Assembly (NCBI RefSeq): GCF_004014715.1
Contig: NZ_CP034835.1
Location: 3,472,001 to 3,536,000 of the forward strand
DNA: 64,000 nucleotides
DNA from: Pseudoalteromonas sp. R3
GTDB taxonomy: Bacteria > Pseudomonadota > Gammaproteobacteria > Enterobacterales > Alteromonadaceae
Direction of reading: 5' to 3'
Shown in pieces: positions 45,924-55,547 of this stretch; the first letter of the stretch is position 1, and the number at the start of each line of letters is the position of its first letter. The notes under the pieces are model-generated. The model saw nothing but the letters and a program-made list of their open reading frames with translations, was not told the origin of the DNA and searched no databases. Both the position numbers and the translations under genes were made by a program.

Positions 45924-46838
45924 CTAACGCCGGGATAAATGCACACCTGCCAGCATACAGCGTACCGAGCCGCCTGCGAGCTCTATTGCTGAGACGTCCA
46001 GCGGCAATAAGCTGACACATGACTCCAGTACCGCTATTTGTTCTGCCGCCAGTGCATCATATGCCGTTTGTGACAGCGCCAGAATACGACCCTTGTCTGA
46101 GCTAAGTTCCAGGGCGTTGCCACAAAACGCATTGATTTGTGCCTCACTCAACTCTATCAGCTTTTTACCCGCGAGCTGCAATCTTTGTTTAATTTCTGCG
46201 CGCCGTTTTGGGTCCACAATCATGTCAAACCCACCCAATGCGTAATCACTGCCAACACACAAAAGGACATTGGTGTGATAGACAGGCACGCCCTGCTCAC
46301 TGATGGCATCAAATACCATAGGTTCGAAATTAAAGTGACTACAAAAACGCTCAAGCACATGTGAATCGGTGCGTTTGGATCGCGCCGTATAAGCAACGCG
46401 TTCGATATGGTCAAGCACCATAGCCCCCGTGCCTTCCAGGAACAGATCGTCATATTCCAGACCAGAATAGTCGATTACATCTTGTACCCGATACTCTCGT
46501 TTAAGCAGCTCTATAATGTCTGTGCGACGCTCCCTGCGACGATTTTTCGCATACATAGGGTAAATGGCAATTTGTCCCCCGGCATGCGTCGAAAACCAGT
46601 TGTTAGGAAATACTGAGTCGGGCGTATCCGTGCCCAGATCTTCAAACAAGTGCACCCTTACACCCGCCTCTTCCAGCAGCTCTGCCACACGCGATACTTG
46701 TTCATAAGCCTGTTGACTGATGCCGCCGTCAAATTGCTGGTCCTGAGACTGAAAGCTGTTGTCGGCCCGGGTTTCTTCATTGGGCAAAAAATGGTGTGAC
46801 CGGATCATCACAACGGCACTGGGCGCTTGTGGAAACAT
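45924..46838 (-). CDS. ctlX: CtlX-type amidinotransferase/citrulline hydrolase
   Basis: The 304-residue protein belongs to the amidinotransferase/arginine deiminase superfamily: PNNWFSTH near residue 78, the acidic EYDDLFLEGTGAMV, H190-region YHTNVLLCVG, and the nucleophile Cys in GGSVRCMLAG (C294). This matches the CtlX family, which takes part in use of citrulline or related ureido amino acids. It lies upstream of an AGCS amino acid symporter in the same direction, so the two may act together in uptake and breakdown. Confidence 0.9.
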   Translation of the reverse strand: MFPQAPSAVVMIRSHHFLPNEETRADNSFQSQDQQFDGGISQQAYEQVSRVAELLEEAGVRVHLFEDLGTDTPDSVFPNNWFSTHAGGQIAIYPMYAKNRRRERRTDIIELLKREYRVQDVIDYSGLEYDDLFLEGTGAMVLDHIERVAYTARSKRTDSHVLERFCSHFNFEPMVFDAISEQGVPVYHTNVLLCVGSDYALGGFDMIVDPKRRAEIKQRLQLAGKKLIELSEAQINAFCGNALELSSDKGRILALSQTAYDALAAEQIAVLESCVSLLPLDVSAIELAGGSVRCMLAGVHLSRR

Positions 46839-47088
46839 AACTGAGATACCTCTTTTAACTGAAACTGAAAAAATTCGTTACCTTTTATGCTGCAAAGCAC
46901 GCGTACAAGCTCCAAGAACCTGCGCATTGCACTGACAAGGTGTACAGAATAGACGTACAACTACCTGGAATATTTTTTCATCGATTTACGACTATAAGAA
47001 AATAAATGCAAAAACGGTAGCAGTGATTTACTCCCATACCCAAAGTCAATACACTAAGCGCTGGTTTTACAGACTCAGGAAAGTAGTG
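46839..47088. other. Divergent promoter region
   Basis: About 250 bases between ctlX and hscC with no convincing ORF. A short upstream extension of the hscC frame (from 47023) lacks a ribosome site. Nothing else recognised. Confidence 0.4.
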
Positions 47089-48780
47089 ATGATCACGGTA
47101 GGTATCGACTTAGGCACAACCAATAGTGCAGTCAGTTATTGGGATGGCGAACAAAGTGTGTTAATTCCCAACTCTTTGGGCGATTATTTGACACCTTCAG
47201 TAGTTGGTATCGACAATAGCGGTGAGGTGTTGGTTGGCAAAGCAGCAAAAGAACGACTGATCTCACACCCATTGCAAACCACAGCCCTGTTTAAACGCTA
47301 TATGGGTACGCAGCGCACCGTAACTCTTGGCAAGCAACATTATAGTGCCGCTGAGTTATCATCCCTGGTGCTCAAATCTCTTAAAGCAGACGCCGAAGCC
47401 CAGTTGTCACAACCTGTAACGCAAGCCGTGATCAGTGTACCAGCCTACTTTAACGATTATCAGCGCAAGGCCACCAAACTGGCAGCCGAACTCGCCGGAC
47501 TGGAAGTGTTACGGTTGATCAATGAACCCACGGCGGCGGCGCTGGCCTATGGCCTGCAATCTGAAGAGGATGATACTCATTATCTGATCCTGGATCTGGG
47601 CGGCGGCACCTTTGATGTGACCATTTTGGAATACTTCGACCGAGTGATGGAAGTCAAAGCATCTGCAGGCGACAATCACCTGGGTGGTGAAGACTTTACC
47701 GGCTTGTTGATTTCAGATTTTTTGCGCCAGCACCAACTGGAGCCCCAGCAACTTAACGAACATCAGCAACAAAATCTGACCCGCCTGATTGACGAGTGTA
47801 AATGTCGTTTGAGTGGCGAAAAGCAATCAAGCTTTGATATTGAACTAAACGGACAAACCTTAAGCTACGAGCTCACTGAAGAGAAAATGCGCGACATCTG
47901 TCAGCCACTGCTAAACCGCTTACTCTCACCAATTGAGCGGGCATTTAATGACGCGGGCCTGAGCCCTTCAGACATAGACCACATTGTCATGGTCGGCGGC
48001 GCATCGCGCATGAATATCTATAAGCAATGCCTTATCAAAGCACTCAAGTGCTTTCCAACTTCCCAGCTTGATCCTGATCTGGTGGTTGCTCTTGGCGCGG
48101 GTATACAGGCAGGCCTGGTGGATAAAAATGAAGCCCTGGATGATGTGGTACTGACCGACGTTTCTGCATTCAGCCTGGGCACAGGCACTCACAATGAACA
48201 CGATACCGATGGCAAGGTCGGTAACTATTTTACCCCTATTATCGAGCGCAATACGGTCTTGCCGAGCAGTAAAGAGCAGATATTTTACCCTGTTCATAAA
48301 GACCAGAAGCGCCTGTTGATGACTGTGTATCAAGGTGAGAGCCGCTACGTAAAAAACAATATCAAACTGGGTGAAATTGATGTGCCGTTGCCCAAGTCAG
48401 ACAACATTGATGACAAAATGATCCGCATGCGTTTTACTTACGATATCAGTGGCCTGCTGGACGTGGACATCATCGTTGAGCGCACACAGCAAACTTTCAG
48501 CCAGACCTTTGAGCAATCGTCGTCTACGCTGACAGATAAGGAAAAAAGCCAGCTAAAAGAGAAAATGCAAAAGCTCAAAGTGCACCCAAGAGCGCAGCAA
48601 CGTAACCGACTGCTGATGGCGAAACTGGAGCGCATCTACGAACAAAGCCGTGCCCAATACCGTGAGCAAATCGCAGAATTAATCACGTACTGGGAAGCTG
48701 CACTAAGCAGTCAGGACAGCCAGCGTATCGATCAGGCATATCAGGAAATTACCCGGTTTTTAGAAGAATTAGGTGAGTAA
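47089..48780 (+). CDS. hscC: Hsp70-family chaperone HscC
   Basis: The frame opens at 47023, but ATG at 47089 has AGGAAAG upstream and starts MITVGIDLGTTNSAV, the canonical Hsp70 phosphate-binding loop (563 residues). The second phosphate motif is LILDLGGGTFDVTILE and the adenosine motif is MVGGASRMN. The protein is shorter than DnaK (~640), with a reduced C-terminal lid, as in HscC. It is followed 2 bases later by a J-domain gene, the dedicated partner. It works as an ATP-driven chaperone; clients unknown. Confidence 0.93.
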   Translation: MITVGIDLGTTNSAVSYWDGEQSVLIPNSLGDYLTPSVVGIDNSGEVLVGKAAKERLISHPLQTTALFKRYMGTQRTVTLGKQHYSAAELSSLVLKSLKADAEAQLSQPVTQAVISVPAYFNDYQRKATKLAAELAGLEVLRLINEPTAAALAYGLQSEEDDTHYLILDLGGGTFDVTILEYFDRVMEVKASAGDNHLGGEDFTGLLISDFLRQHQLEPQQLNEHQQQNLTRLIDECKCRLSGEKQSSFDIELNGQTLSYELTEEKMRDICQPLLNRLLSPIERAFNDAGLSPSDIDHIVMVGGASRMNIYKQCLIKALKCFPTSQLDPDLVVALGAGIQAGLVDKNEALDDVVLTDVSAFSLGTGTHNEHDTDGKVGNYFTPIIERNTVLPSSKEQIFYPVHKDQKRLLMTVYQGESRYVKNNIKLGEIDVPLPKSDNIDDKMIRMRFTYDISGLLDVDIIVERTQQTFSQTFEQSSSTLTDKEKSQLKEKMQKLKVHPRAQQRNRLLMAKLERIYEQSRAQYREQIAELITYWEAALSSQDSQRIDQAYQEITRFLEELGE

Positions 48781-48782
48781 AA

Positions 48783-49547
48783 GTGACAGACAATCCCTGG
48801 GAAGTACTGGGCATTGACCCCGGTGCCGATAAAAAGACCATAAAACGTGCCTACACAAGTAAGCTTAAGTTATGTAAACCCGATGAAGACCCTGAGGGGT
48901 TTCAACAACTGCGTGCAGCCTACGACGCGGCTTTAGCTTATCTGGAAGAGCAACCACAGCAACGCGTGAAACTGGGCTCAACAGATGCGCTGCACAGCCA
49001 GCCTGACACACAGGCTGAACCAGAAGCTGCGCCCCCAGCTACTTTACCCGAGGCACCGGAGCAACCCGATTTTTCCGCCCAGGAACAACACGTAAGCCAT
49101 GTTGAACCGAGCATACCTGCTAACAATCAGGAAATGCAGGAGTTTAAAAAAGAGCTGGCGGAGCTGCTGGATAACTCCTATCGCCGCAATCAGCAAGGTG
49201 CCTGGCAGTTACTGATTGAACACCCAGCCTGCGTGGATGTGCAAAACCGTCGAGCGGCCTCGCACCGGATATTTTACGCCATACTGAACTATCAAAAGTC
49301 GGAGCGAGCAGAGGTCACTCCACTGGATATAGAAGTCCTGGTATTTTTGAACCTGCACTTTGACTGGGCGGAAGATCAGGAGCTGGAGGAGCAGGTGGGT
49401 CATCCCGATTTTTACAACATGACCCATAAAGAGATGCCAGAACCAGAAATTCGTATTGAGCCGGTGGGTGACACCAGTAACATTGCTAATCTTTTTATCG
49501 GTCTGACCATTCTCTGTGCTCTGGGCCTGATCATGATTTCTATCTAA
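48783..49547 (+). CDS. J-domain-like membrane protein, partner of HscC
   Basis: The 254-residue protein starts with a J-domain (residues ~4-55; NPWEVLGIDPGADKKTIKRAY, split by the normal loop) in which the HPD motif is KPD (K32-P33-D34). The middle is Pro/Glu/Ala-rich (~60-115). A helical region follows, with a C-terminal membrane helix (~232-250). Proteins of the DjlB/DjlC (HscD) group have a similar layout and stimulate HscC ATPase at the membrane. The missing HPD His suggests an altered contact with HscC. Its last 4 bases overlap the convergent BASS gene. Confidence 0.9.
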   Translation: MTDNPWEVLGIDPGADKKTIKRAYTSKLKLCKPDEDPEGFQQLRAAYDAALAYLEEQPQQRVKLGSTDALHSQPDTQAEPEAAPPATLPEAPEQPDFSAQEQHVSHVEPSIPANNQEMQEFKKELAELLDNSYRRNQQGAWQLLIEHPACVDVQNRRAASHRIFYAILNYQKSERAEVTPLDIEVLVFLNLHFDWAEDQELEEQVGHPDFYNMTHKEMPEPEIRIEPVGDTSNIANLFIGLTILCALGLIMISI

Positions 49548-50500
49548 GCATCCGGCACTTCTTGTGGCGGCTGGGCTGGCAGAGGTTGAGCATCACGGCT
49601 GCGCTTTCGCCACCAGGCAGCCAGCACTGAGCCACTGACATTGTGCCAAATCGAAAACAAAGTCCCGGCCAGCGCGCTGGCCGGGGCAAAAAACTTCATC
49701 GCCAGCGCAACCGCCAGACCCGAGTTTTGTAACCCCACTTCCAGTGCTATCGTTCGGCAGCTTTTTTCAGGTAAACCCAGCTGTCTGGCAACCAGGTACC
49801 CAAGTAACAACCCTGTCGTATTGTGCAGCACCACAGCCAACGCCACAATTGGTCCTATGGTTGGTAAGGTAGCAGCATTTAACGCCACCACAATCGCGAT
49901 GATCAGCACGATAGCAGCCACGGAAAACAGGGGTAATAAAGGAGTGAATCTTTTCACTACATTGCTGAAAAAATGATTGATCAACACGCCTGCCAGTACC
50001 GGGAACAACACGATTTTGAGTAAGTTCAGCATCATTCCGGCCAGCGGAATATCCACCACCTGACCGGCCAGTAACTCAACCAGCAAGGGAGTCAGGATCA
50101 CGCCAGCCAAGGTGCTCATGGCTGTCATGGAAATAGATAAAGCGACATCGCCTTTGGCCAGAAAACACATCACATTGCTGGCCGTGCCTCCGGCGACGCA
50201 CCCAACCAGCACCATGCCCAGAGTCAGATCGGCATCAAACTGAAACAATATAGCAATCAACAAGGCCACCACCGGCATCACGCTAAACTGCAATACAAGT
50301 CCCGTCAGGACAGCTTTAGGCTGGCTGAGAACATGGCGAAAGTCTCCAGGTGTCAGGGTTAATCCCATGGTCAGCATAATGAACGCCAGCAGAGGAATAA
50401 TGGCGGCTTTTAAGGAGACAAATGGCGCCGGTGAATAAAACGCACACACACTTAGTGCAATGGCCCATACGGGGAACAGTTGAATGACAAGACGCAGCAT
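49544..50500 (-). CDS. BASS family (bile acid:Na+ symporter-like) transporter
   Basis: About ten hydrophobic helices are predicted. Features include LTMGLTLTPGDF, CVAGGTASNVMCFLAKGD and ALEVGLQNSGLAVALA, the two crossover motifs of the BASS fold. BASS proteins move organic acids such as pyruvate, pantoate or bile acids with Na+. ATG at 50500 is used; a TTG at 50524 with AAAGG upstream is a credible alternative (326 residues). Divergent from the regulator at 50641. Confidence 0.9.
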   Translation of the reverse strand: MLRLVIQLFPVWAIALSVCAFYSPAPFVSLKAAIIPLLAFIMLTMGLTLTPGDFRHVLSQPKAVLTGLVLQFSVMPVVALLIAILFQFDADLTLGMVLVGCVAGGTASNVMCFLAKGDVALSISMTAMSTLAGVILTPLLVELLAGQVVDIPLAGMMLNLLKIVLFPVLAGVLINHFFSNVVKRFTPLLPLFSVAAIVLIIAIVVALNAATLPTIGPIVALAVVLHNTTGLLLGYLVARQLGLPEKSCRTIALEVGLQNSGLAVALAMKFFAPASALAGTLFSIWHNVSGSVLAAWWRKRSRDAQPLPAQPPQEVPDA

Positions 50501-50640
50501 AGTAAGCGCTCGGTTTGAAAGCAAAAGTGCCTTTGTTATACCTTATTCACTGGCGAAAACAAATCCTGCCACTGTACTCGTTTTTTCTCATCTTTATGAT
50601 AAGGTTAGGCCTATATTGTGGACATTTCCGAAGGACTGAC

Positions 50641-51615
50641 ATGGCCGAGTACCGCTTTTTATCATACCGTTTCGACAGCCAGACCCATACGCTTAAGCAA
50701 GGAAAACAGACGCTAGAACTGCGCCCAAAAGCCGCCCAGGTGTTAGGCTACCTGTTACAACATGCCAATATTCTTGTCACCAAACAGCAAATCATTGAAG
50801 CGGTCTGGGGCCATACCTATGTACAAGACCACCGTTTATTTCAGCTGATCAGCGAGCTCAGAAAACTGGCACCTGAGCAGGAATTGATCCGCACCTACCC
50901 AAATCAGGGTTACTGCTGGCAGGTAAAGACCAAACGAGTGTCGGCTCGTCCAATGCGCCAGCTAGCGGCTCTGGCGGCCTCAGTGGTATTGTCTTTGGGT
51001 ACCGTCAGTACCGCCTACCTAAACAATCAGCATAGTCCAACCACAACACCAACCTTTCTGCCCGCGCTGACGGCCTATCACAAGGCCATCATTGCCTTTG
51101 AGCAACAGGACTACGCACACGCACAGCAATGGCTGACATTCAGTCTTCAGGAAAACCCGGACTCAATTGAAGCTCAGTTGCTGATGGCTGAAACCCTGCT
51201 GCAACTCAAAGACACTGCACAGGCACAACATTATGCCAACAATGTTGTTAAACATACGTTGGCCAATAGCTACTATTTTTCTCAGGCATCCGACGTGCTG
51301 AGCCGCCTATCGGCCAGCCAGGCCCGATTTACTGAAGCACTGGATTTTGCCATTCAGGGACAACAGGCCATAGATGAACAGGCAATTTGCAGTGCCGTGG
51401 TCATGCAACAACGGATCGCTGACTTGATCTTAGCGCAACCGGCACCATTGCACTCCCCAAAATTACAAAATGCTACGGTACAGCTGGTCACAACGCCAGA
51501 CACACACTCGCAACAGGCGACCCTGTGCAAGCAGCTTACCCAGCCGGGACCGACCTCTATGCGGTTATGTCCAGCAAGTTACGACGTTCAGGCTGGCCGA
51601 GAACTTCTTGCTTAA
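50641..51615 (+). CDS. ToxR/CadC-like regulator with TPR-like periplasmic domain
   Basis: The frame opens at 50515, but ATG at 50641 has AAGGA upstream and gives a standard winged-helix start (324 residues). The OmpR-type domain spans ~1-98 (RPKAAQVLGYLLQHA, TKQQIIEAVWGHTYV, TYPNQGYCWQV). A membrane helix follows (~105-125) and then TPR-like helices (~145-260). This is a shorter relative of the gene at 22929-24764. It is likely a membrane-bound sensor; its target may be the BASS or DsbC-like gene. Confidence 0.9.
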   Translation: MAEYRFLSYRFDSQTHTLKQGKQTLELRPKAAQVLGYLLQHANILVTKQQIIEAVWGHTYVQDHRLFQLISELRKLAPEQELIRTYPNQGYCWQVKTKRVSARPMRQLAALAASVVLSLGTVSTAYLNNQHSPTTTPTFLPALTAYHKAIIAFEQQDYAHAQQWLTFSLQENPDSIEAQLLMAETLLQLKDTAQAQHYANNVVKHTLANSYYFSQASDVLSRLSASQARFTEALDFAIQGQQAIDEQAICSAVVMQQRIADLILAQPAPLHSPKLQNATVQLVTTPDTHSQQATLCKQLTQPGPTSMRLCPASYDVQAGRELLA

Positions 51616-51733
51616 ATCACTGATTTTATTAGTTTGATAGAATATTTTAGGTAGCTTAAGACGAATTTATAAACCCTGTGTGGCAGCACACGTTATAACC
51701 GGTGTAATCTAATCACAACCGGAAATCATCACT

Positions 51734-52489
51734 ATGAATTTGTCTTGTAAGTTTTCTACTTTACTGCTTGGGACTGCCCTGCTAAGCGCCCCGCCTCTGG
51801 CTGCTCAGTCCCAAAGCCCAGTCTCTGCGGCATCAGTGACCCAAATGGAAAAAGCAAAAAATAAATTGCGGGCGCTGACGGGGGCAGACATTGACTTTAA
51901 ACTGCACCCCTACTCGGACGATTTCTATCGCCTCACCCTGGGCAATGAACACTTGCTGCTATCAAAAGATGGTAATTACCTGTTCAGTGGTCGTGTCATT
52001 GATGTGCGTAACCGGGTGGATCATATTGCCAAAATACAGCAAATCGCCAACCAGCAGAACATGGCTAACATCCCTTATGAGCAACTACTTACTTACCCGG
52101 CAAACAACGAGCAATACAGTATTACTGTGTTTACCGATATCGACTGTCCTTATTGTCGTAAGTTCCATAAAGAGTTGCCTGCATTGAATCAGCTGGGCGT
52201 CACCGTCCATTACGTTATGATCCCCAGAGGTCGCGCAGGCAGTCCAGCCTACGAGAAAACAGCAGCAACGCTTTGTGCTAAAAGGCCTAACGAGGCAATG
52301 GACGCAGCCATGCGCAGCACGCCAACCCCAACTCAAAACGCAGCGTGCAAACACTCACTGGATACCCAGGTCGCACTGGCCAGGCAATTTGGCTTTCAGT
52401 CCACGCCAACCATTTTGCTACCAAATGGGGAAGCTTTACCTGGCTACGTACCGGCCAAAGAGCTCGTCGCCCGACTGGAAAAGTTATAG
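51734..52489 (+). CDS. DsbC/DsbG-like periplasmic disulfide isomerase
   Basis: The 251-residue protein has a signal peptide (ending LAA, ~24), an N-terminal dimerisation-like domain (~40-110) and a thioredoxin domain with CPYC (C138/C141) and cis-Pro in STPTI (P225). Size and layout match DsbC, which rearranges wrong disulfides in periplasmic proteins. A further Cys pair (C179 region and C203 region) may form a structural disulfide, as in DsbC. Free-standing, between a regulator and a kinase gene. Confidence 0.92.
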   Translation: MNLSCKFSTLLLGTALLSAPPLAAQSQSPVSAASVTQMEKAKNKLRALTGADIDFKLHPYSDDFYRLTLGNEHLLLSKDGNYLFSGRVIDVRNRVDHIAKIQQIANQQNMANIPYEQLLTYPANNEQYSITVFTDIDCPYCRKFHKELPALNQLGVTVHYVMIPRGRAGSPAYEKTAATLCAKRPNEAMDAAMRSTPTPTQNAACKHSLDTQVALARQFGFQSTPTILLPNGEALPGYVPAKELVARLEKL

Positions 52490-52570
52490 CTATTGAGAGC
52501 ACGGGATAAATCGGGTTAGTATATCAGCATAATTTGCCCGCCCTGTGTGCGCGTTTGCTTTGAGGAAACA

Positions 52571-54832
52571 ATGCTGAATATCTGTATTACCCGCCGCGTA
52601 TTAGGCTTTTCCCACCCGCTTGCATGGCTTCAAAAAGGCACGCTGATAATACTACTCATCATGTCTGTCGTGCCGATAGTTTACGCTGAAAACAGCACAG
52701 CAGCCCCACCATCAGAAGCTGTTCAAACAGCACGCCAGCAATTGGCACATGCGCAAACGCTTAACCAGCAAGAAGCCATAGACGCCTATCTCTCATTGCT
52801 TGACATGCCTGTACACGATGCACCCGATATACACTTTCAGGCCCTTGAATCCTTGTTTTTTTTGTACATACGTCAAGGGGATTATGAGGCGGCTAAAGCT
52901 ACAGCAAATCAGCTCTCCACTCGCTCAATACAACTTGAAGATGCATACTACCCTGTATTTTCGAAGCTTTTGCTAGGTTACATAGAAGACCAGCAAAACC
53001 ATTTTCCTCAGGCTGAGCAGCACTACCGAGATGCACTTGAGGATGCCCTGGCTATTGGCCATAACGAGTTAATGGCCAGGTCATATGAACGAATATCTTC
53101 TGTTCTTAGACGTCAGGATAAATATATCGAGGCACTGCAAATCGCTCAACGCTCAACCAATGTGTTACGGGATCTCGGTGAAGACTTACTCTATCTCAGT
53201 GCTTTACAAAATTTGGGGATTATCCAGGCTATTTTAGGTGATTACACCACCGCTCTGGCGACTTTGACTCAGGTATTTGAGCTGGCCACTAAACTGGATG
53301 ATAGAGCGAGTATTGCCGATGCCTTATACGAAACGGGCGAAGTGTATCGGAAAATGGATAACTTCGAGCAAGCCCTGCCGCACTTTCAACAGGCTCATAC
53401 ACTTGATGAACAAGGCGGCAATAAATTACACATTGGCAACAGTGCCATGAAGATAGGCTATATCGAACTGGAACGTCAGGAATATGAGACTGCGCTGCAA
53501 TATGCACGCAAAGCATACAGACTCTACCTGGAGGTTGACTCAAAAACTGGCCAGGCCAGAGTGCTCAACCTGCAAGGCCTAATTGCACTGAAGCAAAATA
53601 ACCTCAGTGAAGCACAAGCACATCTAGCGCAAGGGCTGGCACTGGCCAGCCAGCACCAGTTTGAATCAATCGTGGTCCTGTTGCAGATCAGTACTATCAA
53701 GTTGGCGCAGGCACAACAACGCCATGAAGATGCCATCGCACTGAGCGACACGGCACTGGCTGCCGCCACTTCAATGCAGGACAAAAAACATCGGCTTGAA
53801 CTCCATGCGTTGCGCGCAATCTCTTTTGAGGCGCTTAAGTTACATCAACAGGCACTGGCTGAAACTCAGGCTTACCACACATTGAGCGATGCCCTGGGGC
53901 AGAACCAGCATAATCTCACTCTGGCAGCCCTGCAAAGCAAAGTTGAGTTTATGCGCAAGCAGCAGGAAATTGAAAGCCTGAACCTGGACAGAGCGCTTCA
54001 TCAGGCTGAACTCAGCCAGAGAGAGTGGCAACTGCGCGCCTGGTGGTTGGCGTCAGCTGCCTTGTTTATTCTGATCTCGGCACTTGCCTATCGGCAGGTT
54101 AAAAAGCGCAAACTGGCCGCGGAGCGGGCAACCCTACTACAAGAAGTGGTGGATAAAAAGAATGCAATGCTGGCGGATGTGTCCCATGAGATCCGCACAC
54201 CACTGACCGCCTTACAGTTGCAGGTTGAGGCGTTGCAATTCAACATCGCTCAGGATGTAGACGCCTCTTACAACACCATCAACCGTAAGTTGTCGGATAT
54301 CAACCGTCTTATTTCAGACATACACCAGCTGGCGATGGCCGACTCACAAAGTTTGCACCTGAATCTGGTGCAATGTAACCTGACCGAAGTGATGGTACTG
54401 TGGGAGCAGGAGTTTGCTCAGTTTACGCACGGCAAAGGCTTTGACTGGGAAGCCCGCATTCAGCTCACCGGTGCAGTCACAGTCAGCTGGGATGTTGATC
54501 GCATCAAGCAAGTGCTCACTAATTTGATTGCCAACAGTACGCTATATACGGATAAACCAGGTAAACAGCGGCTGACAGTCTGGCAGCAGCAAAAGCACAT
54601 CCACATTACTCTGGAAGATACCGCACCGGGTGTTGCAGATGAGCACCTGAGCGAAATATTCGAACGGCTTTTCAGGGTAGAAAAGTCTCGCAGCCGACGT
54701 ACAGGCGGCTCAGGTTTGGGCCTGGCTATCTGTAAAAGCCTGATTGAAGCACATCAGGGCACCATTTATGCCCAGCACAGTGAGCTGGGCGGGTTGAAAA
54801 TGGTGATAAAACTACCTCTGGCGGTAAACTAA
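52571..54832 (+). CDS. TPR-containing sensor histidine kinase
   Basis: The frame opens at 52547, but ATG at 52571 has GAGGAAA upstream (753 residues). A signal-like segment (ending VYA, ~43) leads to a periplasmic region of tandem TPRs (~60-420; LARSYERISSVLRRQDKY-like pairs). A membrane helix (~490-510) precedes HisKA with phospho-acceptor H539 (DVSHEIRTPL) and a HATPase_c domain (NLIANSTLY, APGVADEH, GGSGLGLAICKSLIE). No response regulator gene adjoins. It overlaps the convergent ABM gene by 4 bases. Confidence 0.92.
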   Translation: MLNICITRRVLGFSHPLAWLQKGTLIILLIMSVVPIVYAENSTAAPPSEAVQTARQQLAHAQTLNQQEAIDAYLSLLDMPVHDAPDIHFQALESLFFLYIRQGDYEAAKATANQLSTRSIQLEDAYYPVFSKLLLGYIEDQQNHFPQAEQHYRDALEDALAIGHNELMARSYERISSVLRRQDKYIEALQIAQRSTNVLRDLGEDLLYLSALQNLGIIQAILGDYTTALATLTQVFELATKLDDRASIADALYETGEVYRKMDNFEQALPHFQQAHTLDEQGGNKLHIGNSAMKIGYIELERQEYETALQYARKAYRLYLEVDSKTGQARVLNLQGLIALKQNNLSEAQAHLAQGLALASQHQFESIVVLLQISTIKLAQAQQRHEDAIALSDTALAAATSMQDKKHRLELHALRAISFEALKLHQQALAETQAYHTLSDALGQNQHNLTLAALQSKVEFMRKQQEIESLNLDRALHQAELSQREWQLRAWWLASAALFILISALAYRQVKKRKLAAERATLLQEVVDKKNAMLADVSHEIRTPLTALQLQVEALQFNIAQDVDASYNTINRKLSDINRLISDIHQLAMADSQSLHLNLVQCNLTEVMVLWEQEFAQFTHGKGFDWEARIQLTGAVTVSWDVDRIKQVLTNLIANSTLYTDKPGKQRLTVWQQQKHIHITLEDTAPGVADEHLSEIFERLFRVEKSRSRRTGGSGLGLAICKSLIEAHQGTIYAQHSELGGLKMVIKLPLAVN

Positions 54833-55138
54833 GGCACCTGCTTCCGGTCATGGCTGCCATAATCACGCAGCACCGATGCTACGCGAATGCGATAATGCTC
54901 AAAGATGTGCTCCCGTCCCTGTTGCTGGGCTGCTCGGTGTTCGCCATTGTTGTACCGCCGTCTCGTCACGCCAGAATGAAAGTGACAGTAACCGCTCGGG
55001 GTCGCCCAGGCTTTGATACCTTTCTATGGATATAAACCCGTCAATTTCTTGCAGTTTGGTTTTAAGGTCCGCCGCAACATCCAGATAAACCTGCCGCTTT
55101 TCTCTGTGCGGGGTCACTTCAAAAATAACGGCTATCAC
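54829..55138 (-). pseudogene. ABM-domain (antibiotic biosynthesis monooxygenase-like) protein, frameshifted
   Basis: GTG at 55138 gives MIAVIFEVTPHREKRQVYLD, the exact family start, then LKTKLQEIDGFISIERYQSL and LLSLSFWRDETAVQQW. The pattern is broken near 54925-54943 and resumes in another frame as QQQGREHIFEHYRIRVASVL to a stop at 54829. Two missing bases, or a small deletion in a near-repeated stretch, would restore ~104 codons. ABM proteins are small ferredoxin-fold dimers, often monooxygenases or heme-degrading enzymes. It lies 8 bases after the NIPSNAP gene. Confidence 0.8.
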
Positions 55139-55145
55139 TGTACAT

Positions 55146-55466
55146 TCACTCCCTGCAAAAAAGTGTGGGGGCACAAGATAAAAAGCTGCGCTTTTCCTGC
55201 AAAATAAAGCGCTCTTTAAGGGCAAAGTTAAAATTATCCCCGCCTTGCTGGTCTGCTTTGAGCCGAACCCGATACGCCTCGTATTCGGCCAGGCTGGCAA
55301 AATTGATCAAGCCATAAGCCACAAAATTGGTGCCTTCGTGTGGCAAAAAGTAGCCAATCAGCTCTCCTCCACACCTTGGGATGATCTCCCCCCAGTTTCG
55401 GGCATATTGCTCAAACAGCGCCAGTTTGCTCGGGTCTAACTGATATTCGATAAAACAAGTGATCAT
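55146..55466 (-). CDS. NIPSNAP family protein
   Basis: The 106-residue protein has a dimeric alpha-beta barrel pattern: [20 protein letters not shown], then [20 protein letters not shown] and [16 protein letters not shown], all hallmarks of NIPSNAP. The end [14 protein letters not shown] is unlike the family and may be frameshifted. Function unknown; relatives act on small hydrophobic compounds. It is co-directional with the ABM gene and divergent from an ArsR regulator that probably controls both. Confidence 0.88.
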   Translation of the reverse strand: MITCFIEYQLDPSKLALFEQYARNWGEIIPRCGGELIGYFLPHEGTNFVAYGLINFASLAEYEAYRVRLKADQQGGDNFNFALKERFILQEKRSFLSCAPTLFCRE

Positions 55467-55547
55467 AGTGCATTGTCTCCGTTAGTGTTTTTAGGCACTA
55501 TACAGACCACCCACTACCTATGCTTCGGTCAGTATCGAACTATTCCT

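Noticed and set aside
52571..54832. Pairing of this kinase with the response regulator at 37237
   Set aside because: They are 15 kb apart and of different classes (HisKA kinase versus NarL-type regulator), so no specific link is supported.
54899..55300. 133-residue frame read as one protein
   Set aside because: Its first part is antisense/out-of-frame to the NIPSNAP gene; only the part from GTG 55138 matches the ABM family.
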